A model generated the notes under the pieces. The model ran no database searches. It was not told the DNA's origin and saw only the letters and a program-made list of their open reading frames with translations. A stretch of 64,000 nucleotides of DNA from Bog-473 sp963828505. Its GTDB lineage: Bacteria; Actinomycetota; Acidimicrobiia; Acidimicrobiales; RAAP-2. The position numbers were made by a program, and so were the translations under genes. Where the stretch lies: positions 5,108 through 69,107 of the forward strand of contig CAWHFM010000026.1 in assembly GCA_963828505.1 (NCBI GenBank), given 5' to 3'. Shown here piece after piece: positions 17,415 to 26,191 of the stretch (positions are counted from its first letter, which is position 1; each line of letters begins with the position of its first letter).

Positions 17415-17836
17415 AACATCGGCTCCTCGTCTCGTGCCCGGCGCCGGTAGGCGGCCTGGCGGCAGGCGTCGGAGCAGTAACGGCGGGGACTGCTGTCGCG
17501 GAGGATCATCTCTCGGCCGCACGCGCCGCATCGGTGGCGGATGAAGCGGACCCGCTGGAGGCCCAGCAGCGGGTCGCGGATGTATTGCTTCCCGCATTCA
17601 AGGTGGTACACGCAGTCGGAGCCTCTGCCGACATAGGTGATGAACCAGATCGAGGCGTCATCGGCGATCGGCTCGTGACAGCCGTAGCACCGGTCGGGGA
17701 ACCACTGGCGCGGACGCCCACCCTTTGGGGGGTTGTGACACCCATTTTCCTGTAACAACCCCTCGGTTTGGGGGGGTTGTGACACCCATTTTCCTGTAAC
17801 AACCGGGTCCCAGGCGCCGGTGATGTCCTCGGTCAC
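17411..17836 (-). CDS. Small multi-cysteine (zinc-ribbon/FCS-like) protein
   Basis: 141 residues from GTG 17836, overlapping the previous stop (GTGA). It has CYGCHEP, a CVYHLEC stretch, then CGACGREMILRDSSPRRYCS with C-x-x-x-C, a layout typical of zinc-ribbon proteins. The N-terminal part is low-complexity because it encodes two copies of a DNA repeat (VVTGKWVSQPP and LLQENGCHNPP, the same DNA read in two frames). Role unknown; DNA binding is plausible. Confidence 0.6.
   Translation of the reverse strand: MTEDITGAWDPVVTGKWVSQPPQTEGLLQENGCHNPPKGGRPRQWFPDRCYGCHEPIADDASIWFITYVGRGSDCVYHLECGKQYIRDPLLGLQRVRFIRHRCGACGREMILRDSSPRRYCSDACRQAAYRRRARDEEPMF
17731..17804. repeat. Two 30-bp imperfect palindromes inside coding sequence
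   Basis: GGTTGTGACA-N10-TGTAACAACC occurs at 17731-17760 and 17775-17804, starts 44 bp apart. Each is a 10-bp inverted repeat with one mismatch, and the 10-bp spacer CCCATTTTCC is also identical. The 44-bp offset is not a multiple of three, so the repeats are read in different frames. This points to DNA-level constraint such as a protein-binding site. Confidence 0.75.
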
Positions 17837-18276
17837 AGCAAGACCTCCGCGCCGGCAGGCGCCGGCAACTCGGGCGGCCTGAACATCTCCCGCACGAGCT
17901 GGCCGAGCGAGACACCCGCCGGCGCCTCGTCGGGGAGGTTCGGCGCGGGCTTGCCCAGGCGCGCCGCCTCGTCCCGGGCGCCCTTGACGAACGTCCTCCA
18001 GTTCGCGGGGTGCGAGAGCGGCGGGAACGACTCGCCCTCGGCCGGAGGTAGCGCCGCCCGGCCGCGGCGCCTGGATTCTCGGAGCGCCCCGTGGAACTGA
18101 GCGACGGTGGCGAAGTTCACCGCTCGGGCGAGCTCGGCCGCGACATAGATCTCGTCGTCGCGATCGGGAGTCTCGGCCAGCGCAACCGCCCAGGCGTCGA
18201 TGATGGCGTCGCTCACCTGGCGCCCGGCGGCGCCGAAGAGGATCCCGACTACCCGGGCGACGGTCTGCTCGTTCAC
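17833..18276 (-). CDS. Hypothetical protein of the replication operon
   Basis: 147 residues from GTG 18276, overlapping the initiator-like gene's stop by four bases. Composition and the pattern VSDAIIDAWAVALAETPDRD then NWRTFVKGARDEAARLG recall small helical proteins found beside phage replication genes, sometimes helicase-loader-like. No firm family. It ends in a GTGA overlap with the next gene. Confidence 0.55.
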   Translation of the reverse strand: MNEQTVARVVGILFGAAGRQVSDAIIDAWAVALAETPDRDDEIYVAAELARAVNFATVAQFHGALRESRRRGRAALPPAEGESFPPLSHPANWRTFVKGARDEAARLGKPAPNLPDEAPAGVSLGQLVREMFRPPELPAPAGAEVLL

Positions 18277-19067
18277 CGCTCGCCCCGGATCCGGCGCTCG
18301 AGGACCTCGGCGCTGCGCTCGGCGGCGCTCGGGACCCCGCGCTTGGGCGACGACGCGAAGTCAACGGCCGCGCTGGTGAAGGCGGACGTCTCGACGAGCG
18401 CCTTGGTGATCTGCTCGAGGGACCAGCCGGCCCGGAGCCGGTCCCGGGCGATCTTGCGGGCCTCGCGGGCCTGGTCCCGCGAGAGTGGCGGCGAGCGCCT
18501 CTGGCGGACCGATTCGATGACGGCGTCGAGCTTCTCGTTCTCCTCGGAGCGAGAGGGCCGAGACGAGTTCGCAGAAGCGGCGGCGGGGAGTTGTTCACGT
18601 TGTTGAATTCGTTGTTCTCGTTGTTGTGCAGATTCAGGCACGAGCTCGGTACCACTTAGGGCCGTTTTCGGTACCACTTTCGGCTGGTCTCGGTACCACT
18701 TAGGGCCGTTTTCGGTACCACTTTCGGGCTCGTAAGTGGTCTCCCAGGCGATACCACTTAGGCGAGGTTCCTTCGGAGGCTGAGCGAGGGGAACCGTGGT
18801 TTCGTCCCACACGAGGAGCGTGTAGACGGTCCGCGTCCAGCCGGCCGGCCCACCTCGCTCCCGGCCGATGGCGCCAGCCTCCTCGAGCTCCTTCATCGAC
18901 TCGGAGACCCGGCCGTTGCTGGTGTGCATGGCGACGGCGATAGCGCGCAGGCCCGGAGCGCAGACGCCGTCCTTCTCGAAGCGGCAGAGGCACAGGTACG
19001 CGTGCACGGCCGAGTCGCTCAGGTCGAATCGGTCGAGGATCGCCGACCAGTACCAGCGGCCGCCCAT
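18273..19067 (-). CDS. Winged-helix replication-initiator-like protein
   Basis: 264 residues from ATG 19067 (MGGRWYWSAILDRFDLSDSA), which overlaps the preceding stop by one base. Residues ~15-85 form a winged helix (GLRAIAVAMHTSNGRVSESM). A central linker (about residues 100-160), rich in Glu and Gln, contains the DNA iterons. The C-terminal ~90 residues (LSRDQAREARKIARDRLRAG, WSLEQITKALVETS) resemble helicase-loading or Rep C-terminal domains. The N-terminal DNA-binding domain, iteron-bearing middle and separate C-terminal domain mirror lambda O. The function is inferred from architecture. Confidence 0.6.
   Translation of the reverse strand: MGGRWYWSAILDRFDLSDSAVHAYLCLCRFEKDGVCAPGLRAIAVAMHTSNGRVSESMKELEEAGAIGRERGGPAGWTRTVYTLLVWDETTVPLAQPPKEPRLSGIAWETTYEPESGTENGPKWYRDQPKVVPKTALSGTELVPESAQQREQRIQQREQLPAAASANSSRPSRSEENEKLDAVIESVRQRRSPPLSRDQAREARKIARDRLRAGWSLEQITKALVETSAFTSAAVDFASSPKRGVPSAAERSAEVLERRIRGER
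18591..18636. other. AT-rich stretch beside the iterons (candidate unwinding element)
   Basis: A 46-bp island of AT-rich DNA in a GC-rich gene, with the pentamer TTGTT repeated four times (near 18591, 18600, 18611 and 18620). It lies 12 bp from the first iteron and encodes the Gln/Asn/Glu-rich part of the linker. Origins place such duplex-unwinding DNA directly beside initiator sites. Confidence 0.5.
18648..18759. repeat. Iteron array: four GGTACCACTT at exact 22-bp spacing plus two partial copies
   Basis: GGTACCACTT lies at 18648, 18670, 18692 and 18714, each start exactly 22 bp after the last (two helical turns). An inverted AAGTGGT is at 18734-18740 and a further TACCACTT at 18752-18759. 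The spacers alternate, giving a 44-bp composite repeat. Because 22 is not a multiple of three, the same decamer is translated as SGT, KWYR and KVVP, so protein-level selection cannot explain it. The pattern is that of initiator-binding iterons. Confidence 0.85.
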
Positions 19068-19318
19068 CAGCCGAGTGCGGCGCTCCGCGCCAAGATCCAG
19101 CACGCCTCGAGCCGCTCCTGTCCGCAGCTGGGGCAGGCGTCCACGCTGGTGACGAGCTCGGCTGCCCGGTCGAGCAGGTCCTCGAAGCCGTGCCTTCTGA
19201 GTTCCGCCGCCATCGGCGAGCTCAGGAAGTACACGTCGCCGAGACGGCGATACGGGGCGAGCCCGTCGAGGACGTCGCGGGTCGCCCTCCAGCGGTCCTC
19301 GTCGATGCTGTCGTTCAT
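19067..19318 (-). CDS. Hypothetical protein upstream of initiator-like gene
   Basis: 83 residues (MNDSIDEDRWRATRDVLDGL) with a C-terminal C-x2-C pair (ACPSCGQERLEACW). The stop shares one base with the initiator-like ATG, so translation is coupled. No family recognised. Confidence 0.5.
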   Translation of the reverse strand: MNDSIDEDRWRATRDVLDGLAPYRRLGDVYFLSSPMAAELRRHGFEDLLDRAAELVTSVDACPSCGQERLEACWILARSAALG

Positions 19319-19521
19319 GCGGGGCGCTCCTCTCCGGTTGGGAGGAGGCCGCCTGCGGTAGCGTTCCCTCTGCGTTGTTGGGACGTTCGTTGTGCGCTGG
19401 GGGTCGCCTCGCTCGGGGCGACCTTCAGTCGTTTACGGCGGTCCTCGTCGAGTACCGGGCCGGTGCGATGGGCTCCCGGTCCTGGGTCTCGTCGGCGTCG
19501 CAGTCCGCCCCGCCCGCACAA
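19315..19521 (-). CDS. Possible small basic protein
   Basis: A 68-residue Arg/Gly-rich frame whose stop overlaps the next start by four bases. Low complexity and lack of a clear ribosome binding site keep confidence low; it may be a leader to the replication operon. Confidence 0.3.
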   Translation of the reverse strand: MCGRGGLRRRRDPGPGAHRTGPVLDEDRRKRLKVAPSEATPSAQRTSQQRRGNATAGGLLPTGEERPA

Positions 19522-19591
19522 TCGAGGCGGTGGTACGGCGGGTCACATCGCTCGAACCTCCCGGCGCCGGGAAGTTTCGGCGAAGGCCCGG

Positions 19592-19861
19592 TCACGCCGC
19601 GCCTTCGTCGCGCCGAGGCTGCGCCGCGGGCACGCGCCGGCGCAACCGGTCGATCTCGTTGAGGTCGACCTGCAACAGGCGAGGCCCGATGCGATCGGCC
19701 GGGACGCGGCCCTTGCGAACCCAGTCGCGCAGGGTCCTGGGCTTGATGCCGGCATATTCGGCGGCGTCTTTGAGCAACGCCCAGCGGGGCGGTTTGCGGC
19801 TGCTCACCCGAGCGGTGAGCGACACGAGGTACATCAACAGCAAGAGCACGAAGCCCTCCAA
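19592..19861 (-). CDS. Excisionase/AlpA-like helix-turn-helix protein
   Basis: 89 residues, or about 80 from Met at 19834. WALLKDAAEYAGIKPRTLRD followed by WVRKGRVPADRIGPRLLQVD and LNEIDRLRRR is the MerR-type winged helix of recombination directionality factors (Xis/AlpA/helix_turn_helix_17). It lies near attR, on the far side of the island from the integrase. It likely bends attachment DNA during excision or regulates the operon. Confidence 0.75.
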   Translation of the reverse strand: MEGFVLLLLMYLVSLTARVSSRKPPRWALLKDAAEYAGIKPRTLRDWVRKGRVPADRIGPRLLQVDLNEIDRLRRRVPAAQPRRDEGAA

Positions 19862-19897
19862 GGTCGGAAGATTCAGGGACCGGAGGAGGGCGGGGTC

Positions 19898-20330
19898 CTA
19901 TGCCGCTCGCCGCTCCTCGAGGAGGACCGTGTCGGGCGCGTGCGGTCGCCGCGGGGTCAAGCGATCGAGCGGGGCGGGTGCCGCGGGCTCGTCGACTGGG
20001 ACGCCCCACTCAGCGGGGGCGGCCGTCGCGCACGCGGCGAGAGTGCGGACCCATGCGAGCAGCGCGGCGCACGCGGCGTCGAGCTCGACGGCCGTGTAGC
20101 CGTCGTCGAGGGAGCGGTCGTCATCGGGCAGGAAGTCGGCCAGCTCGGCGCGCGCTCACCGCGGCGCCAAGAACGCGGAGGCAGGCGTCGGTGCACGACC
20201 CTGACGTCGCCGTCACGGCCCGCCCACATCACCACGGTGTGGGACCACCGAGCACGGTTGGCCGCCCGTATTCGACGCTGCACGGGCTGCACATTACCGA
20301 GGCCAGCGCCCCTAAACAACATCGATGTAA
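19898..20330 (-). pseudogene. Frameshifted hypothetical gene near attR
   Basis: A minus-strand frame ending at TAG 19900-19898 reads ADFLPDDDRSLDDGYTAVEL, then ACAALLAWVRTLAAC, with good actinobacterial composition, but it has no start codon after an upstream in-frame TGA. Upstream, in another frame, comes HTVVMWAGRDGDVRVVHRRL. Together they look like one small phage-type protein broken near 20160. Function unknown. Confidence 0.4.
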
Positions 20331-20343
20331 GACCTCGGCGGTG

Positions 20344-20361
20344 TTGCACGTATGTTGCACG
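20344..20361. repeat. Candidate integrase arm sites, right end
   Basis: TTGCACG at 20344-20350 and 20355-20361, 11 bp apart, about 36 bp inside attR. It matches the pair near attL. Confidence 0.5.
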
Positions 20362-20396
20362 GCCGGATTAAGGGCCACAAAAGTCCAGGTCAACGA

Positions 20397-20421
20397 GCGC
20401 CCCCGGCAGGATTCGAACCTG
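20397..20421. other. attR: 3' end of tRNA-Arg(CCT)
   Basis: The same 25 bp as attL, here as part of the intact tRNA gene. Integration restored the tRNA 3' end, as is usual for tyrosine-integrase elements. Confidence 0.85.
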
Positions 20422-20470
20422 CGACGCACGGTTTAGGAAACCGACGCTCTATCCCCTGAGCTACGGGGGC
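20398..20470 (-). tRNA. tRNA-Arg (anticodon CCT)
   Basis: 73 nt without encoded CCA. The acceptor strands GCCCCCG (20470-20464) and CGGGGGC (20405-20399) pair fully. D-stem GCTC/GAGC, anticodon loop TTCCTAA with anticodon CCT (decodes AGG), T-arm GCAGG-TTCGAAT-CCTGC, discriminator G. The only flaw is a T-T mismatch at the base of the anticodon stem (27-43). It is the attachment target of the adjacent island. Confidence 0.92.
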
Positions 20471-20874
20471 GGAATACTCTGACGTTGCGGGAACACTCTG
20501 AGCCAGAGTCGTCCTTGACGCTCAAGCCTACTTCGCGAGCAATTCCGACACCGCGGAACTGAGAGTGGCGCGATGCGCCGACGTCATCCTACGGCATGAG
20601 CGCGATCACCCACTGAGCGCAGGAAACGCGCCGACTCCATGCCTACCAACCCGATCGCGGTCGCAGGTGGTCGGTACTCGCCACGTCGACGATCGACGTG
20701 AGGTGCCTGAGCTTGGTCCACGAGAGCGTTCACAGCGCCACACCCGCCCGGTCTCGATCTCGACAAAGGACCGAGGAATGAAGCAGCACAGGCGCCGGGC
20801 GAGAACGTGAGGCGATGAGCGCCTTCAGGTGCGGCAAGAATTTCGGATGGCAATACGGCTGGTAAATGCCGTCA
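20471..20874. other. Gene-free stretch between tRNA-Arg and FG-GAP remnant
   Basis: The short open frames here have no recognisable domain or start signals. The tRNA promoter should lie just above 20470 on the minus strand, but I cannot pick it with confidence. Confidence 0.4.
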
Positions 20875-21558
20875 TCACAGCTCGAGGTTCTTGGCGAGTC
20901 CCGCGAAGTCGTTCTGTCCGAAGTCGCCGATGACGGCGGTGGTCCCCGACATTGAGACGACACTCGCGGCCGGTCGGCCCGTAAGACTTCCGGTCGGATT
21001 GGTCGGCCAGACACCCGTGCTTCGGTGTACACATAGCCCGATATTGGTCCGTCGAACGCAGTGACGATCACTGTGTCGCCCGAGGTCGCGACCGACTCTC
21101 CGAACTGATGCACTGAACTCGCGGGAGCAGGCAGCGTCGCCGTGGGAGCGGTCGGCCATCCGGACGGGCCGTGCGTGTAGATGTACGTGGCCCCGATTCC
21201 CCCCCGATGCACCCTTCACGTAGAGGTAGGCCGCTCCTGAGTCCTCATCGGTGAAGTCGGCGCCGACCGCGATGGTGTCGCCTGCGATCCCGATGAAATC
21301 GCCGAACTCACCTCGGTCCAAGGGATGGCTCAAGGTGAGGGTCGGCGTCGTCGGCCAGCCCGACGAGCCCTCTTGGTAGATGTAGGCGGCTCCGCTCGCG
21401 GCATCGGACTGATAGGCATCCACGACGATGGTCTTTCCCTCGACGGCCACCGATCGACCGAACCCGTCCTGGTCGGTCGCGCCCGGATCCTGCAATGTGA
21501 CGGTCGGTTCTTTCGGCCAACCGTGCGTTCCCTCCGAATCGTCCACCCTCTGCGACAA
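20875..21558 (-). pseudogene. FG-GAP/beta-propeller repeat surface protein fragment
   Basis: Repeating units of the form DGFGRSVAVEGKTIVVDAYQ, SGAAYIYQEGSSGWPTTPTL, GEFGDFIGIAGDTIAVGADF, SGAAYLYVKGASGG are FG-GAP repeats of extracellular beta-propellers. After about 21205 the pattern continues in another frame (GATYIYTHGPSGWPTAPTAT, QFGESVATSGDTVIVTAFDG), then shifts back near 21010. The N-terminus with its signal peptide is missing and at least two frameshifts are present, so it is a relic of a surface protein. Confidence 0.65.
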
Positions 21559-21908
21559 TCGTCCGTCAGCGGCCGCGACGGGCGCACGAGGAATCCGTGA
21601 GGGTTTCTGTGACAGAGACCCGTAATCCGGTCGCGACCAGGATCGGAGCGACCGGCTCGCCCTCCGGCCCGGTTCGCGGAGATTCGGGCACCCCGAGCCG
21701 GGACAAGAGAGGACGGGTGCTTCCGCTGGAGGGGCGCCGGAGCGGACGTCGTCGCAAGCAGCCCCCGGCCGCGCCTATTCTTGGCCTGGGTAAGCGGCCT
21801 CCGACAGAGGTCGGAGCACGTGCGTTGCGCCTCCGCCGTATGGCCCGAAGCAGGTTCGCGCGCCCGCGTGGGCCCGAGTCAGACCATCACGACACAAGGA
21901 GCTTCGAC
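21559..21908. other. Upstream region of ahcY
   Basis: An open frame runs into ahcY from 21597, but the text before 21909 is Arg/Gly-rich and unlike the family, so I treat it as non-coding. It includes a hairpin-capable CTCCGACAGAGGTCGGAG near 21806. I do not see a SAH-riboswitch consensus. Confidence 0.4.
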
Positions 21909-23351
<1,443 letters not shown>

Positions 23352-23361
23352 GCTGCCCCAC

Positions 23362-23400
23362 CCGGTCGGCTCACCGAGAAGTCCCCGCTGAGCCGACCGG
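23362..23400. terminator. Bidirectional hairpin terminator
   Basis: CCGGTCGGCTCA (23362-23373) pairs perfectly with TGAGCCGACCGG (23389-23400) across a 15-base loop, 10 bp after the ahcY stop and before the convergent anti-sigma gene. It lacks a U-tract, as is common in high-GC Actinobacteria. Confidence 0.8.
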
Positions 23401-23448
23401 CGCCGCCAAGCGGTGCTGGTCGGCTTGGCCCAGGGATCGCGGAGCCGG

Positions 23449-24147
23449 TCAACTCAGCACCGCGGACGCGATGATCGCACCCCCGGAGTCGAGGACCTCG
23501 GCCGCGCGCAGCCGGGAGGGATCGACGGGCAGCGGGACGCTCCACGCCGCATAGCCCGCCTTGGCCATGAACGTGCCCACGGTCTTGCGCTGTCCGGAGT
23601 CGGTCACCACCACGCACGACACCCATCCCCGGGCCGACGAGTCGGCGAGCATCATCGACATCCACGGGCTCGCCCCGCCCGAGGCGACGACGTGCCCGAC
23701 CGTGCGGCCGCCGTCCACCAGCGCCGCCGAGACGACCGTGGGGCGGGCCGAATGGCCGCGCTGCGCGGTCGCCGGCGGTGACGTCGACGGCGCCGACGAG
23801 AACCCGAGGCCCAACCCGAGGCCGAGCGCGATCACCGCCGCTGCAGCGGCCACCGGCATCCAGCGCGGCACATTCCGGCCCAAGCGCCGCCGCGGCGACT
23901 CGGCCACACCCATCCGCTCGAACAGGCGCACCTCGAAGCCGAGCGGGGGCTCCATCTCCGGCGCAATCTGCACGACCGTGTCCGCGGTGCGCGCCAGGTG
24001 CTCGAGCTCGTCCGCGCAGCGCGGGCACGAGTCGACGTGGGCCAGCACGCGGGCGCGGTCGCGGCCGGTGAGCACGCCGAGCGCGAGCTCGGGCAGCTCG
24101 TCGGCGAACGCGTCGCAGGTGTTCGTGTCGTCTCTGGAAGTGCTCAT
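23449..24147 (-). CDS. Zinc-finger anti-sigma factor (RskA-like)
   Basis: 232 residues from ATG 24147, overlapping the sigma gene stop (ATGA). The N-terminus has the zinc-binding anti-sigma motif H-x3-C-x2-C (LAHVDSCPRCADEL). A single transmembrane helix (VAAAAAVIALGLGLGLGF) follows near residue 120, then a ~100-residue extracytoplasmic domain of the RskA/anti-sigma-K type. It should hold the partner sigma factor at the membrane until an external signal triggers proteolysis. Confidence 0.88.
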   Translation of the reverse strand: MSTSRDDTNTCDAFADELPELALGVLTGRDRARVLAHVDSCPRCADELEHLARTADTVVQIAPEMEPPLGFEVRLFERMGVAESPRRRLGRNVPRWMPVAAAAAVIALGLGLGLGFSSAPSTSPPATAQRGHSARPTVVSAALVDGGRTVGHVVASGGASPWMSMMLADSSARGWVSCVVVTDSGQRKTVGTFMAKAGYAAWSVPLPVDPSRLRAAEVLDSGGAIIASAVLS

Positions 24148-24746
24148 GTCTGCTCCGTCACCCCCTCGGCCCACCCCTTGTCGTGCTCGACCGCGCCGCG
24201 CAGGCGGATGAGCGCCGTCCTGATCCGCGTCTTCGCCGTCCCCAGCGGGATCCCCTCGGACTCGCTTATCTCGAGTGCGGTGCGGCCGTAGACAGCGGCG
24301 AGCACGACGGCGCGGCGCTGTGTCTCGGGGAGCCCGGCGAGTGCCCGTTGCACCGTGTCGCGCGCGTCCCCTCGGCCGAGGGCGTCCTCCGGGAGGTACT
24401 CGCCGCTCACCTGGGCCAAGGCGGCGAAGTCTTCGGGGTCGGTCGGGACGGCCCGGCGCATGCGCAGGGCGTCAATGGCCAGGTTCCGGGTGATCGTGAG
24501 CACCCACGACGCCACCGAGCCGCGGCGGGGGTCGAAGACCGGGGCGTGGCGCCACGCCCGCAACAAGGCCTCCTGGGCCACGTCCTCGGCCACGCCCGAA
24601 TCCCCCGTCATGGAGTAGGCCAGGCCGAAGACCCGGCGCTGGTAGCGGCGCACGAACGTGACCGCGGCCGCCTGCTCCCCGACAGCCATCCCGGCCAGCA
24701 CGGCCTCGTCGGACGGCTCGGTCCCGGTCATGTGCGATTCTCTCAC
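24144..24746 (-). CDS. ECF-family RNA polymerase sigma factor
   Basis: 200 residues with sigma region 2 (FVRRYQRRVFGLAYSMTGDS, DVAQEALLRAWRHAPVFDPR, SWVLTITRNLAIDALRMRR) and region 4 (LAGLPETQRRAVVLAAVYGR, EISESEGIPLGTAKTRIRTA). The close link to a zinc anti-sigma with an extracytoplasmic domain suggests a SigK/RskA-type regulon. GTG 24746 has TACAAC six bases upstream and may be leaderless; ATG 24731 is an alternative start. Confidence 0.92.
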   Translation of the reverse strand: MRESHMTGTEPSDEAVLAGMAVGEQAAAVTFVRRYQRRVFGLAYSMTGDSGVAEDVAQEALLRAWRHAPVFDPRRGSVASWVLTITRNLAIDALRMRRAVPTDPEDFAALAQVSGEYLPEDALGRGDARDTVQRALAGLPETQRRAVVLAAVYGRTALEISESEGIPLGTAKTRIRTALIRLRGAVEHDKGWAEGVTEQT

Positions 24747-24829
24747 CGAACAGTTGTACGGCTCAGGGCGACCCGGAGATTTCCCCTGGTCGGCGCCATC
24801 CCGGACCGGGGCCTGTCCGTACCCCGTTC

Positions 24830-25420
24830 ATGCCCGCCGACGCGCCTGTCACCCATCACCCGGCCCGCCTGCGTCCCGGCGCCGTGCAACTGAAGGTGCT
24901 CACGCGCGGACCCGGGAGCTCCCGCAGGGCGCGGGACCTGGTCACCGACCTGGTGTTCGCTCTGGGAGGGGGGCTGCTGGTGTGGTCCGCCGCCATCCAC
25001 TACCACCTCTGGGACGATGGGTACCGCTCCATCGCCACCATCGGTCCTCTCTTCCTGCTCCAGTCGATCGCCGGCCTGGTGATCGGGCTCGGGCTCGTCG
25101 TCGTGCGCCGCCTCTGGGCGGCCCTGGTCGGGATCGGCTTCGTGCTCGCCACCCTGGGCGGGTTCCTCATCTCCGTGGTGCACGGGCTGTTCGGCTTCGA
25201 GGAGACGTGGCTCGCCCCCTTCGCCCAGCAGGCCTTCGCGCTGGAGGTCGCCACGGCGGTGCTGCTCGGGCTCGCCGCCCTCCTCAGCGTCGGCGCCGGC
25301 CGCCGCGAGGCCGACGACGAGCGAAAGGGACGGATCAGCGCAGACCGGCGAAGAGGTCGTCCTCGGGTACCGGCTCACCCGTCGGGTCGGTCACGCGGAC
25401 GAAGCTCTCGGAGCCCATGA
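24830..25420 (+). CDS. Small integral membrane protein
   Basis: 196 residues with four predicted transmembrane helices (LVTDLVFALGGGLLVWSAAI, LFLLQSIAGLVIGLGLVVV, LVGIGFVLATLGGFLISVVH, LEVATAVLLGLAALLSVGAG). No family recognised. It is divergent from the sigma/anti-sigma operon and may be part of its regulon. The Arg-rich C-terminal ~28 residues overlap the convergent PIG-L gene by 86 bp, so the true stop may be blurred by a frame error. Confidence 0.65.
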   Translation: MPADAPVTHHPARLRPGAVQLKVLTRGPGSSRRARDLVTDLVFALGGGLLVWSAAIHYHLWDDGYRSIATIGPLFLLQSIAGLVIGLGLVVVRRLWAALVGIGFVLATLGGFLISVVHGLFGFEETWLAPFAQQAFALEVATAVLLGLAALLSVGAGRREADDERKGRISADRRRGRPRVPAHPSGRSRGRSSRSP

Positions 25421-26156
25421 CCGAGGAGAACAGCTCCTCGCCCATCTGGAGGAAGAAGATGTTGTCGCTCTGGCTGGCGTGGGCACCGAGGGAGGCGTAC
25501 TTGCGTCCCGCGACGGCGCTCACGTCCACCACGGTCGTGATGAGCTCGTCGGGGGTGCCGAAGTCGGGGTTCTCCGCCACTTCCTCGGGCTCCTCGGTGC
25601 CCGCCTCCGCCATCAGGGTGCGGAACCGCCGGATCGCCTCGCGCCCGAACGCGGTGTAGTAGAGCTTCGCCGCGATCCCCGATCGCTCCAGTGCAGCGCG
25701 TGTCACCCGGTTGGCCTTTATGTGGTCGGGGTGCCCGTAGAAGCCGTTCTCGTCGTAGGTGACGACCACCTGCGGCTCGTACCTTCGCATCAGCTCGGCC
25801 AGGCGCGCCGCGGGCTCCTCCACCGGGGTGCGCCAGAAGCTGCCGGGCGCGTCGTTCTGGGGCCAGCCGTCCATGCCCGAGTCGTGGTAGCCCAGGAGCT
25901 CCAGCTGCGACACCCCGAGGACGTCGCAGCTCGCCTCCAACTCGCGACGGCGCAGCGGCACCACCACGCCCTCGTCGTGGCCGGGGTCGCCCGGCTTCAG
26001 CCCGCCGGGCGCGTCGCCGAGCTCGCCGTTCGTGCACGTGACCAGCACGGTGCGCACACCCTCGTCGGAGTACTTGGCCAGGACCCCGCCCGTCCCGATC
26101 GCCTCGTCGTCGGGGTGCGCGTGCACGGCCATCAGCGTCAGAGGGCGTTCAGGCAT
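25335..26156 (-). CDS. PIG-L deacetylase family, mycothiol-conjugate-amidase-like
   Basis: 273 residues from ATG 26156, which has TACTCT seven bases upstream (leaderless type). Zinc-site motifs AVHAHPDDEAIGTGG near residue 10 and YGHPDHIKANR near residue 145 define the PIG-L/LmbE fold. Overall length and the ELLGYHDSGMDGWPQND segment match Mca, which splits mycothiol S-conjugates in detoxification, more than MshB. The exact substrate is inferred. Confidence 0.85.
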   Translation of the reverse strand: MPERPLTLMAVHAHPDDEAIGTGGVLAKYSDEGVRTVLVTCTNGELGDAPGGLKPGDPGHDEGVVVPLRRRELEASCDVLGVSQLELLGYHDSGMDGWPQNDAPGSFWRTPVEEPAARLAELMRRYEPQVVVTYDENGFYGHPDHIKANRVTRAALERSGIAAKLYYTAFGREAIRRFRTLMAEAGTEEPEEVAENPDFGTPDELITTVVDVSAVAGRKYASLGAHASQSDNIFFLQMGEELFSSVMGSESFVRVTDPTGEPVPEDDLFAGLR

Positions 26157-26191
26157 GGACAGCAGAGTACGGTGCGCGGACGCCGGCCCGA

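Larger units (their letters stand above)
10295..20421. mobile_element. Integrative element at tRNA-Arg(CCT), phage-satellite-like
   Basis: A 25-bp identical repeat of the tRNA-Arg 3' end bounds the segment (10295-10319 and 20397-20421). Inside are a tyrosine integrase, regulators (WhiB, HTH), a TIR protein, an HNH-like protein, a methyltransferase, zinc-finger proteins, a replication-initiator-like gene with iterons and an excisionase-like HTH gene. Genes from 15.1 to 19.5 kb form a tight minus-strand operon with 1-4 base overlaps. There is no recognisable FtsK/TraB translocase, relaxase, terminase, portal or capsid gene, so it is neither a complete prophage nor a conjugative element. A satellite or a mobilisable island is inferred. 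Confidence 0.8.

Noticed and set aside
18591..18760. CRISPR array
   Set aside because: Repeat units are only 10 bp at 22-bp spacing, spacers are not unique, the array lies within a coding gene, and no cas genes are present.
21559..21908. SAH riboswitch upstream of ahcY
   Set aside because: I looked for the conserved SAH-riboswitch core and stems and saw only a simple hairpin; ahcY has an ordinary ribosome binding site. No support without a covariance-model search.
24183..24893. Open frame antisense to the ECF sigma gene
   Set aside because: Low-complexity composition, no start signal, and it lies fully opposite a clear sigma factor.
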